Shown here in pieces: positions 1 to 9,557 of a stretch of DNA of 64,000 nucleotides; position 1 is the stretch's first letter; the number at the start of each line of letters is the position of its first letter. Below the pieces are notes generated by a model. The model saw nothing but the letters and a program-made list of their open reading frames with translations, was not told the DNA's origin and made no database searches. The position numbers and the translations under genes were made by a program. Source of the DNA: Bacillus subtilis (lineage in GTDB: Bacteria > Bacillota > Bacilli > Bacillales > Bacillaceae_C); assembly GCF_008764245.1 (NCBI RefSeq), contig NZ_VTQV01000018.1:1-64000 (forward strand). Direction: 5' to 3'.

Positions 1-187
1 ATTTATAAACCCTTTTAAGTCAAGGATGGATTAACTTTTTACTATAGATTTTTTGACAATACGTTCAAATTAGTAGGGGGGAGTACATGACATATATCAT
101 ACGAACATTGCCATAGCCTGTGTTCCATTCCCCCACTGATGCTGCTAAGATTTATGATTTATTGCTAGTTGATTCTGCTTTGTTCTA

Positions 188-1483
188 TTATTTTTTCGCC
201 TTTTCATCCTTGATACGATTGATTTCTTCGTCATATTTTTTCCTTAATAGGGTGTTAACATCAATTTGCTCTTCATTGACTAATTCATACAACGCTCCGT
301 CAATCGTCCCCATTGCACCTTCATTATAATCAGAAGTTTCTTCTGGGGGATCCGCAACAGGAAGGGAATAAAGGGCATCCATATTGCGATTTTCCCAAAT
401 CTCTCCATCCCTCTCGATAGCCTTTTCTAAGGCTGATCCATTCTCATATAGATGTTGAAACGGGACATATAGAGGTCCTCTTATAAAGGTATTGTTAAGT
501 AATTGTTCATCAGAAAACCAAAGGTCAAACACCTTCATAATCTCTTCCTTGTGTTCACTTGTTGCACTGATTCCCATTGCCCACCCTCTGGATGGGACAC
601 CATTCTCCGGCTCTGGGTAAGTTGCAATATCCCAATTTATATTTGCTTCTGGGTTTGGAGCTCCAAAAAACTGTGCTACCATTGCTAATTTTCCTTGTTC
701 AAATAACTCAACCCAACCACCCTCTTCCCAGTGTTCAGGAATATATGGATTACCGGGAATAGAATAGGCTTTCTTGTATAGCTCGAAGTAATCGCGAATC
801 TGTTTGTTTTCTGTCCAAGTTGGTTCTTCGGTCTCTGGATCGACAAGATTTCCTGCAGTCCAAAAGATCGGTGCTTCATGTTTTGGCATGTACAGCCCTT
901 GGTATTCGGTACCGTTTCTTTCTCCGGTCACTTTCTCCGCTAAATCAACCACTTCTTCCCAATTCATCCCATCTTTGGGATATTCGACACCAAATAAATC
1001 AAAAATGTCTTTATTATACATGAGTGCAAAACGGCTAGTCATGATCGGAAGAGCCCATGTTTCTCCATTCGCAGCAGCCTGCCATTCCGCCAAATGATTG
1101 GGATCGAATCGAGAAATATCAAAACCAGATTGTTCAATTAGTTCGGTCATATCATAAGCTAATCCGTATTCCTCAGCTTCTGCAAATCCACCCTTATTCC
1201 AATGAAACAATATATCGGGAGTATTCCCCGCCGCATTTAATTCCTCATAACTTCCTTCCACATGTTCAAATGTAATATAGGGATATTTCTCTTCTGCGGG
1301 CTTGATAAATGAATTAATAAAATTCTCATCTTCTCCAAAATGGATCTTTAAGGTTATTGGCTCAGGCTCACCATCAACCGATACCTTTTCCTTATCCTTT
1401 GAAGTACATCCGGAAAAAACAACCATACTACAAAGCATCATGATAAAAAGGAAAGACGTGCGAAAACCGAATATTTGCTTCAA
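188..1483 (-). CDS. ABC sugar transporter, substrate-binding lipoprotein
   Basis: Extracellular solute-binding protein (431 aa) of a carbohydrate ABC importer, anchored outside the membrane by lipid. The first 26 residues form a lipoprotein signal ending in the lipobox FSGC. The body has the usual family-1 solute-binding layout, with a hinge-region WALPIMTSRFALMYNKD and a late gain-of-function type helix near EEIMKVFDLWF. The start is TTG at 1483, eight bases after a GGGGGG Shine-Dalgarno. It lies downstream of araM, where Bacillus subtilis has araN, but the sequence does not resemble AraN as I remember it, and it is separated by a terminator and has its own promoter and operators, so I do not call it araN. 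Partner permeases would lie beyond position 1. Family call is sure; the sugar is unknown. Confidence 0.9.
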   Translation of the reverse strand: MKQIFGFRTSFLFIMMLCSMVVFSGCTSKDKEKVSVDGEPEPITLKIHFGEDENFINSFIKPAEEKYPYITFEHVEGSYEELNAAGNTPDILFHWNKGGFAEAEEYGLAYDMTELIEQSGFDISRFDPNHLAEWQAAANGETWALPIMTSRFALMYNKDIFDLFGVEYPKDGMNWEEVVDLAEKVTGERNGTEYQGLYMPKHEAPIFWTAGNLVDPETEEPTWTENKQIRDYFELYKKAYSIPGNPYIPEHWEEGGWVELFEQGKLAMVAQFFGAPNPEANINWDIATYPEPENGVPSRGWAMGISATSEHKEEIMKVFDLWFSDEQLLNNTFIRGPLYVPFQHLYENGSALEKAIERDGEIWENRNMDALYSLPVADPPEETSDYNEGAMGTIDGALYELVNEEQIDVNTLLRKKYDEEINRIKDEKAKK

Positions 1484-1563
1484 TACAAAGACCCCCCATT
1501 TGTAAGTTCAAAAATTTTATTTAACTCTTGCAATCTCGCACTCTTACAGATCCTCCTTCTATT

Positions 1564-1606
1564 GAAATCGGTTTCAAAAACCGTGTGAATATTAGAAACC
1601 GGTTTC
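1564..1606 (-). promoter_or_regulatory. Twin palindromic operators before the binding-protein gene
   Basis: Two 12-bp sites, GAAATCGGTTTC (1564-1575) and the perfect palindrome GAAACCGGTTTC (1595-1606), have centres 31 bp apart, close to three helical turns. They lie just downstream of the probable promoter, inside the untranslated leader. The CG-centred GAAANCGGTTTC pattern is typical of LacI/GalR-family repressors; it is also related to cre. Two phased sites suggest cooperative binding of a dedicated LacI-type repressor not encoded in this window. Confidence 0.6.
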
Positions 1607-1635
1607 ATTCTTTTGTGCACCTTTATATATATGGT

Positions 1636-1665
1636 AATATAACCCATTTACTTGATATCTGTCAA
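1636..1665 (-). promoter_or_regulatory. SigA-type promoter of the binding-protein gene
   Basis: On the minus strand, TTGACA (1660-1665) and TATATT (1636-1641) are separated by 18 bp. It sits about 150 bp upstream of the TTG start of the lipoprotein gene, with the two palindromes between. A perfect -35 box makes this the clearest promoter on the left side of the window. Confidence 0.6.
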
Positions 1666-1789
1666 TTACTTTTTTGAATTTTTCCAATCCTTCAAAAGGA
1701 GAAAAGGCAATGCCATTTGATAAGTTAACAGTGCAACTAATCTATGCATATACCGTCGACTTTCATGCCTAGGGAATCAACCTAGGAGA

Positions 1790-1813
1790 AAAAGGGCCGA
1801 CATTAGCCCTTTT
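1790..1813 (-). terminator. Intrinsic terminator overlapping the end of araM
   Basis: Perfect 8-bp arms AAAAGGGC/GCCCTTTT with an 8-nt loop, followed on the minus strand by a T-rich run. The stem includes the araM stop codon. It closes the arabinan operon before the binding-protein promoter. Confidence 0.65.
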
Positions 1814-2972
1814 CATTATAGCTTTTCAACATTGTAAAACGATCTCTCAACAAATAGGCTTCCTTTAAACTTCGGTCAACTAAATCTTGCTCAATTCCTA
1901 ATTGTTCAGGAGTAGTCGGTCCTCCCAATTGTTCCATTAGCTCCGTTAAGGATGCGGCACCAGGAAGGGATTGAATGATTTTTTTCACTTCATCTTTCTC
2001 CTGAGATCCGTTAGGAAGCAGTTTTCCCTCTAGATACCATTTTGGATAAAGGCTGGACAATAAAATCGTGCTAACGCCAACCTTCGCTCCATGTAAAACC
2101 TGTCGTCTTTTCTTCTGAAGGAATTCCATTTCCCAATAATGGGATAGATGGTGTTCCCCACCAGATGCGGGGTGAGACTGCCCAAACATTAACATCGCTA
2201 ATCCGGATTGAATGAGGGAATTCATTAAAATTTTCAATCCCTCTTCTTCCCCTCTAGCAATTTTATCTACTCCCAACATACAGTCGTCTAATGCAGATTT
2301 CGTAATTTCTGCTGCAAGCGGACAGTATGGTTCTCCTTTTATGAGATGGCCAAATTTCCAATCGGCTAAAGAGGTAAATTTAGCCATCATATCGCCAACC
2401 CCTGCAGCGGTCATCGTTTTCGGAGCTGACGCTAACACCCCAATATCGGCGAATAGAGCGATGGGCGAGGCAGTCGGAAAAGTTTTCTTTACTCCCTTAA
2501 TAATGAGTGGCGCACCAAGTGAAGTAAATCCATCGACAGAAGCGGCTGTTGGGATCGAAATAAATGGTTTTCCTGTTTTGGCTCCGCAAAATCTCGTAAT
2601 ATCATGAATCGTTCCCGATCCCACGGCTAGCAAACAATCAACATCATTATGAATCTCTAATAAAGCCTGGACAAGTGCTTGCTCATCCGCAACCACATCG
2701 CCAATTTCATTTGGCTCGATCAAACAGATCCCATAGGAAAGATCTAGTTTTTCCATATAGGTGACCACTCTTTCTCCCGCTGCATGTAATGTATTTTCAT
2801 CCGCAATCATCAATACATTTTTATAGTTCTTATCAGATAAAAACACAGTAAGCTGATCATAAGCATCTGCACCCACCGTCATTTTCTCAATTGTAATCGG
2901 GTGATGTTCGTGGGGGCAGGAACAATTTTTATCTGCTTGGTTAACTAGTTCGATTACTTTTTCTGTATCCAT
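1803..2972 (-). CDS. araM: sn-glycerol-1-phosphate dehydrogenase AraM
   Basis: NAD(P)-dependent, metal-dependent dehydrogenase reducing dihydroxyacetone phosphate to glycerol-1-phosphate (AraM/EgsA family, iron-containing alcohol dehydrogenase-like fold), cytoplasmic. About 389 aa, close to the 394 aa of B. subtilis AraM. Visible signatures are GSGTIHDITRFCG, followed by IPTAASVDGFTS in the nucleotide/metal region, and the histidine-rich SGGEHHLSHYWE plus HGAKVGVST, which carry the expected metal ligands. I place the start at ATG 2972, nine bases after AAAGGG; an in-frame ATG at 2981 lies too close to that site. It is 30 bp downstream of the GH43 arabinanase and probably cotranscribed with it, as araM is with ara genes in B. 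subtilis. Its role in arabinose use itself is unclear. Confidence 0.92.
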   Translation of the reverse strand: MDTEKVIELVNQADKNCSCPHEHHPITIEKMTVGADAYDQLTVFLSDKNYKNVLMIADENTLHAAGERVVTYMEKLDLSYGICLIEPNEIGDVVADEQALVQALLEIHNDVDCLLAVGSGTIHDITRFCGAKTGKPFISIPTAASVDGFTSLGAPLIIKGVKKTFPTASPIALFADIGVLASAPKTMTAAGVGDMMAKFTSLADWKFGHLIKGEPYCPLAAEITKSALDDCMLGVDKIARGEEEGLKILMNSLIQSGLAMLMFGQSHPASGGEHHLSHYWEMEFLQKKRRQVLHGAKVGVSTILLSSLYPKWYLEGKLLPNGSQEKDEVKKIIQSLPGAASLTELMEQLGGPTTPEQLGIEQDLVDRSLKEAYLLRDRFTMLKSYNEKG

Positions 2973-3002
2973 TGATGTCATCCCTTTTTATGTCTAGTTT
3001 CA

Positions 3003-5789
3003 TTATTTTCTTATCGAGACTTTTCTTCGTACATAGAACCATATTATACCACTTATGAATAACAACAAACCAATCGCCATGCTGGAATACATAAAGGTCG
3101 CTGTGTTTGGTAATTCTTTACCTTTCTTTTGTTTTTCCTCTTTACCTTTATTTTTGTCTGGATCATTTTTATCCTTGATTGGAACAGCATCCTTATCTCC
3201 GTTTGTTTCGGGATCTTTCGTGTCAGGTTTCTTTTCAACAAGCTTTAATCCCTTGATCGCCGTATCCAAAGATTGAATGGCTTTCTTTAAGTCCTCTTCT
3301 GACTTGATTGTTGGAAGAGCGGATTCAGCCTCCGTTATAGCTTCTTGAAGAGCTTGAAAAGATTCCTTCGTATACTGACCGTCCTCATTGGCGTATTGCT
3401 TAGCCTTCTCTATTAATTTTTCCAATTCAGATACATCAATCGAACTTGCTTGTAAAGGGATCTCCCCTGTTTTAAAATAAGTGGAAATTTGCTCCTCTGA
3501 CAAAGCAATACTATTGTATACGAGTAGTTCGTCCATTAACCCTTTATAGGCTTGGTCCCAGTAGTTTACCCCTAAACTAAATATAGCTTTTTTAGATGTA
3601 AAGACATTTGGAAACCCGCTATCAGAAAATTTCTTTTCACCATTGATGTAGACATTCAATGTCCCCTCTTCAACCGTGAAGGCAAGATGGGACCATTCGC
3701 TACTAGGTATCGTCATTCCCGTATTTCCATCAAACCATTCTTCTCCTGACCAAACCATTGTTTCGCCATTAACAGGGCCTCGTGGAACAAGACTGACCCA
3801 CTGCTCCTCTGTTTGGGCGCCAAAAAAAGTTGTAGTAAATTCCGTTAATTCCTCTGGATTAAGCCATAAGCTTACTGTGTAAGAATCATCATGAATCAGG
3901 CCTTCTGGCAGTAAAATTCCAGATGAACCATCAAATTGGGCTGCCTGACCAAATTTCCCATCGGTAAATGGAATCTTCCCTCCAGGAAGATTGATTTGTT
4001 CTCCTACCACTTTTCCTGCATCTACATGATTCGTCTGATCTTCTAAATCACCATCAAATGAATAATGAGCAACTAACTTCCCCTCGACCTCAGCCAAGAC
4101 TGTCACAATAAAGGATTTGGTTGCTTTCGCTTCTCCTTTTGAAATCGTAGCGGTTAAAGTCACTTCTTGATCTTTCTCCCCTGCAGCAGGGCGGATCACT
4201 TTCCCTTCCGTTGAAATAATCTTCGGGTGGGAAGATTCCCAAGTAACTTTGGCCCCAGAGATCCCGTCTGTCTGTAACGTAAGATCGGAAGTTACCTCGC
4301 TTGTATCCCCAAGATCCAGCTCTTTTTTAGTGAGCTCCACAATCTCTTCATCGCTCCGGTCCAAATCGCATATTCCCCATATCGATTTTCCTTCATTTGA
4401 TAAGGCTGTAAACACAATTCCTTCAGAACCTGCAACTGAATTCCATTGTTCTAAAAACACACCTTTGTACGTATTTCCTTCGATCTTTAAAATCGCAGTA
4501 TAATCATCTTTTAATTCCCAAGTTCCTGTTCGTTCACCTGAAATCGTACCATCATCTTTTAAAGTAATGTTTTGTGCTTTTTTCAGATCCGCCGAAATAT
4601 CTTTTTCATGATTAATAAATTGATAATTACCTATTATGTCTTTTTGATGGATCTTTTTTAGTTTTTCTCCCGTATAGCGATAAGGAGCCATAACAGGCCA
4701 ACCATCTTCATTCATAAACATTTGGTGCACTCGTATTTCATGTCTTTCTCCTTTATTTGGAAAACGAGTATGGAAAATATTAAAGAATTTCCCTGTTTCC
4801 TTATCATAAAAAGTAGAATTATGACCTGGTGATACATAACCTTCAGTGCCATGATCTTTATATGATTGGAAGGTAAAATTCCCGATAAGTTTAACTCCGA
4901 ATGGTTCTATAGCTTTATCATCAAAAAAAGACCCTTCTGGCCCGTGGGCATCTATCATATTATTTCCTTCACTGTCAAAGTAAGGGCCATCAGGATTTTC
5001 AGAACGGGCAACTCTTAAATTGTAACCTCCGACTGAATCTAATCCACCAAAAGATAGGAAAAGATAATAGTATCCTGTTTCTGCACTGTACTGAATATAG
5101 GGCCCCTCGATTCGACTGTGGTTAGCCCCAAGAAGCTTTTTACCATAACCTTGGTCAGGGTATGGTTTGGCTGTTTTTGGGTCGATTTCTAATATGTAAA
5201 TTCCACCAGAATAAGAGCCATAGACCATCCAAAGTTTTCCTTGCTCATCAAAAAACACATGTGGATCCACTACATTAGGATGGTCTGTTGCATCGTAAGG
5301 AGTACCATCTTCACTTGGTTCTTTAACCATACCGGATTTCAAGATAATCCCTAAATCCTTATAAGGTCCCTCTACATTATCAGCAACAGCGACACCCATA
5401 GCCGACCTAGGAGAATCTCCTCTAGATGAATTATAGTACATATAAAAGCGACCATCCTCTAACTGGATCACATCGGTTGCCCAAAATGTCTCACTTTCAG
5501 CCCATTCAAATGTCTCTTTCATTTCTTCTAATGCATTGGGAATGAGCGGATTTCCTGGGTGAACTCCATCTGCAATTTGTTCCCAGGAAATTAAATTATT
5601 AGACTTCGCTGCTGCGAGGTGAGAACCAAACACATAGAATGTATCTTTTACCTTAATAATTGATGGGTCATGGACAGACGCGTTTTGAAATGTTGGGTTG
5701 TTTTCCGCTTTTGCAATGGCCGGAAACGGGAATAACAATACAAGCATAATCCCCCATACTAATATGCGTATCGCTCTGTTCTTTGTCAT
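3003..5789 (-). CDS. Cell-wall-anchored GH43 arabinanase, multidomain
   Basis: Secreted endo-arabinanase-like enzyme (928 aa). Order: signal peptide ending near AIAKA; five-bladed GH43 domain (about 35-360) with base Asp in VHDPSIIKV, pKa-modulating Asp in NVVDPHVFFD and acid Glu in SRIEGPYIQY; a beta-rich GH43-linked domain opening with GNYQFINHEK; an Ig-like domain around VTWESSHPKIIS; a LamG/concanavalin-like module around AAQFDGSSGILLP; a FIVAR-like helical segment around 790-860; a charged Lys/Asp linker; and LPNTA (893-897), a hydrophobic helix and a basic tail. That ending is a sortase signal, and LPNTA is the class D type known from Bacillus anthracis SrtC substrates. It follows abfA after a terminator, so it probably has its own promoter. 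Role: cutting arabinan at the cell surface. Endo versus exo action is not proven. Confidence 0.88.
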   Translation of the reverse strand: MTKNRAIRILVWGIMLVLLFPFPAIAKAENNPTFQNASVHDPSIIKVKDTFYVFGSHLAAAKSNNLISWEQIADGVHPGNPLIPNALEEMKETFEWAESETFWATDVIQLEDGRFYMYYNSSRGDSPRSAMGVAVADNVEGPYKDLGIILKSGMVKEPSEDGTPYDATDHPNVVDPHVFFDEQGKLWMVYGSYSGGIYILEIDPKTAKPYPDQGYGKKLLGANHSRIEGPYIQYSAETGYYYLFLSFGGLDSVGGYNLRVARSENPDGPYFDSEGNNMIDAHGPEGSFFDDKAIEPFGVKLIGNFTFQSYKDHGTEGYVSPGHNSTFYDKETGKFFNIFHTRFPNKGERHEIRVHQMFMNEDGWPVMAPYRYTGEKLKKIHQKDIIGNYQFINHEKDISADLKKAQNITLKDDGTISGERTGTWELKDDYTAILKIEGNTYKGVFLEQWNSVAGSEGIVFTALSNEGKSIWGICDLDRSDEEIVELTKKELDLGDTSEVTSDLTLQTDGISGAKVTWESSHPKIISTEGKVIRPAAGEKDQEVTLTATISKGEAKATKSFIVTVLAEVEGKLVAHYSFDGDLEDQTNHVDAGKVVGEQINLPGGKIPFTDGKFGQAAQFDGSSGILLPEGLIHDDSYTVSLWLNPEELTEFTTTFFGAQTEEQWVSLVPRGPVNGETMVWSGEEWFDGNTGMTIPSSEWSHLAFTVEEGTLNVYINGEKKFSDSGFPNVFTSKKAIFSLGVNYWDQAYKGLMDELLVYNSIALSEEQISTYFKTGEIPLQASSIDVSELEKLIEKAKQYANEDGQYTKESFQALQEAITEAESALPTIKSEEDLKKAIQSLDTAIKGLKLVEKKPDTKDPETNGDKDAVPIKDKNDPDKNKGKEEKQKKGKELPNTATFMYSSMAIGLLLFISGIIWFYVRRKVSIRK

Positions 5790-5904
5790 TATTTTTCCCC
5801 TTTGCTAATTAGTTTGCTATTGGAGATGTGTTTTCTAAGTTGAAGAACTAACTGAAGACATACTATTGTAGGATTTATGTCTACCCATAAATCAAATTTC
5901 TTAA

Positions 5905-5929
5905 GAAAAAGAGAGGAGGGCTCCTCTCT

Positions 5930-5932
<3 letters not shown>
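5905..5932 (-). terminator. Intrinsic terminator after abfA
   Basis: Perfect 10-bp arms AAGAGAGGAG/CTCCTCTCTT with a 2-nt spacer, ending in a T-run on the minus strand (…CTCTCTTTTTC). It begins at the abfA stop codon and separates abfA from the surface arabinanase gene. Confidence 0.75.
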
Positions 5933-7571
<1,639 letters not shown>

Positions 7572-7573
7572 TA

Positions 7574-7840
7574 TCACGATGCCCCTAGCCATTTAGACCC
7601 CGCAGGGCATGGGCAGGTGCCATCTAACATTTTTGCCTTATATTGAACAAGCCCTCCGCTGTACTTACAGGTTGTTCCGTATTGAAGAGCTGGGCAAGTT
7701 TGACATTGCTGTAATCTTTCTTTATAGCTTTTTTTAGAAACCATTTTTACGCCTTTCTTTTCGGCATCTAACAGCAAATCCTCCACGAGTTCATTAGGAA
7801 CAATGATACTTTCTGTGCAGCCTTTACAAACTAATTTCAC
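7574..7840 (-). CDS. Small Cys-rich protein, DUF6171-like
   Basis: An 88-aa protein of unknown function that I recognise only as similar to small Bacillus proteins of the DUF6171 type. It has seven cysteines: CKGC near the N-terminus, then CQTC, CKYS and CPCP in the second half, which suggests a metal-binding zinc-ribbon-like fold. No signal peptide or membrane segment. It lies 13 bp after the upstream GH51 gene and therefore looks translationally coupled and part of the arabinose operon. No link to sugar metabolism is known to me. Confidence 0.7.
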   Translation of the reverse strand: MKLVCKGCTESIIVPNELVEDLLLDAEKKGVKMVSKKSYKERLQQCQTCPALQYGTTCKYSGGLVQYKAKMLDGTCPCPAGSKWLGAS

Positions 7841-7853
7841 AATCGTCTGTCTC

Positions 7854-9341
7854 CTATTCCAATGTTAAAACGGCTACTGACATAGCAGGCAATTTGGCTG
7901 AAATGGCTTGTCCTTCAGTCTTCACGTCTGTCCATGTAACTGGTTTTACATGTTCTGGTTGATCAAATGTATTATGTGCATCCATCTTATCTGCTGTGAG
8001 AATTTTCCCACTCATTTTGCTAGCGGATAAATCGAAGCCACGGAGTTCCAGATTAAGGTCTGCCTCATTCTTATGATCTAGGTTACATAAACTGATATGA
8101 ACTTTCCCATCCTTATCTTTTGAAGCGGAAACGCTCACTTGTGGTAAAGATTCATCTCCAAATTGATATTGATCAAATTGGCCGTCTACTTGTAGTAAGG
8201 AAGCATCATGATGAACTTTAAACATATCAAACACATGATAGGTCGGAGTGAGTAACATCTTTTCTCCTTCCGTTAAAATCATTGCTTGTAACACGTTAAC
8301 TGTTTGGGCAATATTGGTCATATGGACACGATCCGCATGTTCATGGAAAATATTAAAATGCAAACCAGCCACAAGTGCATCACGAATTGTATTTTGTTGA
8401 TAAAGAAAACCTGGGTTTGTACCTGGCTCTGGATCAAACCAAGTTCCCCACTCATCAATAATCATGCCAATTCTCTTTTCAGGATCATATTGATCCATGA
8501 TGGCACTATGTCGCGTAATGAGCGTATTCATATGTAGTGCCCTTTGTAAGGTAATGAACCATTCCTCTTCAGGGAAATCTGTTGCCGAACCTTTTCCTGT
8601 CCAAAATTCTCCAGGCATTGTGTAGTAGTGAAGACTTAACCCATCCATCATCCAATGAGCATTTTTCATCAATACTTCTGTCCAGCGGTAATCATCCACA
8701 TTTGCTCCACCAGCAATTTTGTAAAGTTTGTTATCCCCATAATTCCGGACATACGTTTGATATCGGCGATAGAGATCCGCATAATATTCTGGACGCATAT
8801 TTCCTCCACAGCCCCAATTTTCATTCCCTACTCCGAAATATTTTAGTTTCCACGGTTCCTGTTGACCGTTTTCTTTTCTCCAATTAGCCATCGGAGATTC
8901 TCCATCAAAGGTCATGTATTCAACCCATTCTGACATCTCTTGAACGGTACCGCTTCCAACGTTTCCACAAATATACGGCTCTGCTCCAAGCATGTCACAC
9001 AGCATCATAAACTCGTGGGTACCAAAATGGTTATTCTCCACTACACCACCCCAGTGGGTATTCACCATTCTCTTTCTGTTTTCCCGTGGACCAATTCCGT
9101 CTTTCCAATGGTATTCGTCTGCGAAGCAACCACCAGGCCAACGTAATACGGGAACTTGAATATTCTTCAATGCTTCAAGCACATCATTTCTAATTCCATT
9201 CGTATTTGGAATGGGGGAATCCTCTCCAACCCAAATCCCTTCATAGATACCACGGCCTAAATGCTCTGCAAAATGACCATATATATTTTTATTAATCTTT
9301 GATTTTTCAATATCGGTATTAATGACAACTTTGTTATTCAT
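7854..9341 (-). CDS. xsa: Alpha-L-arabinofuranosidase, GH51 (Abf2/Xsa type)
   Basis: Second intracellular GH51 arabinofuranosidase, 495 aa, the length of B. subtilis Xsa/Abf2. Acid/base Glu174 lies in [12 protein letters not shown] and nucleophile Glu297 in [10 protein letters not shown]. The C-terminal beta domain starts after [11 protein letters not shown]. No signal peptide. In B. subtilis the two GH51 enzymes differ in preference (arabinan versus arabinoxylan side chains); that may hold here but cannot be read from the sequence. It follows araA after a 216-bp gap containing a hairpin and a short mobile-element relic, so its expression may be partly uncoupled from araBDA. Confidence 0.94.
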   Translation of the reverse strand: MNNKVVINTDIEKSKINKNIYGHFAEHLGRGIYEGIWVGEDSPIPNTNGIRNDVLEALKNIQVPVLRWPGGCFADEYHWKDGIGPRENRKRMVNTHWGGVVENNHFGTHEFMMLCDMLGAEPYICGNVGSGTVQEMSEWVEYMTFDGESPMANWRKENGQQEPWKLKYFGVGNENWGCGGNMRPEYYADLYRRYQTYVRNYGDNKLYKIAGGANVDDYRWTEVLMKNAHWMMDGLSLHYYTMPGEFWTGKGSATDFPEEEWFITLQRALHMNTLITRHSAIMDQYDPEKRIGMIIDEWGTWFDPEPGTNPGFLYQQNTIRDALVAGLHFNIFHEHADRVHMTNIAQTVNVLQAMILTEGEKMLLTPTYHVFDMFKVHHDASLLQVDGQFDQYQFGDESLPQVSVSASKDKDGKVHISLCNLDHKNEADLNLELRGFDLSASKMSGKILTADKMDAHNTFDQPEHVKPVTWTDVKTEGQAISAKLPAMSVAVLTLE

Positions 9342-9414
9342 TTGTCTACTCTCCCTATCTCTTTTTCGTAGTAATTATGGGTATGCGGATGATGATATGC
9401 AACTTACCTCCATA

Positions 9415-9465
9415 GCAAATGGAATAACCAGGACTTCCTCAAGGAATCGAGTATATTCCATTTGC
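9415..9465. repeat. 12-bp perfect inverted repeat between araA and the GH51 gene
   Basis: GCAAATGGAATA (9415-9426) and TATTCCATTTGC (9454-9465) are perfect complements; the 27-nt loop holds a smaller ATTCC/GGAAT-like stem. There is no T-run, so it is more likely an mRNA-stabilising or processing hairpin than a full terminator. Confidence 0.6.
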
Positions 9466-9471
9466 ACTTTT

Positions 9472-9517
9472 AGAGGATGTTCAAGAAGGTTCGTACTCCT
9501 TTTTGAACACGCATTTT
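9472..9517. mobile_element. Short relic of a MITE-like element
   Basis: AGAGGATGTTCAAGAAG on the left and CTTTTTGAACACGCATTTTA on the right match the ends of the longer element at 61041-61231 but with almost the whole interior missing. The remaining 46 bp is essentially the two terminal inverted repeats. It lies in the araA to GH51 gap. Confidence 0.6.
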
Positions 9518-9557
9518 AGGAGTTTCAAAATAAATGCACATGATTTTCCGATAACTC

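Noticed and set aside
188-1483. AraN identity for the lipoprotein next to araM
   Set aside because: The position fits B. subtilis araM-araN, but the sequence lacks resemblance to AraN, and a terminator, own promoter and different operators separate it from the arabinose operon.
3055-3276. Plus-strand frames inside the arabinanase and other long genes
   Set aside because: They are shadows of minus-strand coding sequence, without ribosome sites or recognisable domains.
5870-5895. ATTTATG/CATAAAT inverted repeat upstream of the surface arabinanase as an AraR box
   Set aside because: It is a real 7-bp dyad but does not fit the TTGTAC-type AraR half-sites; kept only as an unassigned dyad.
9415-9465. 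Full intrinsic terminator after araA
   Set aside because: The stem is strong, but no T-run follows and the next GH51 gene lacks a clear promoter of its own, so readthrough is likely.
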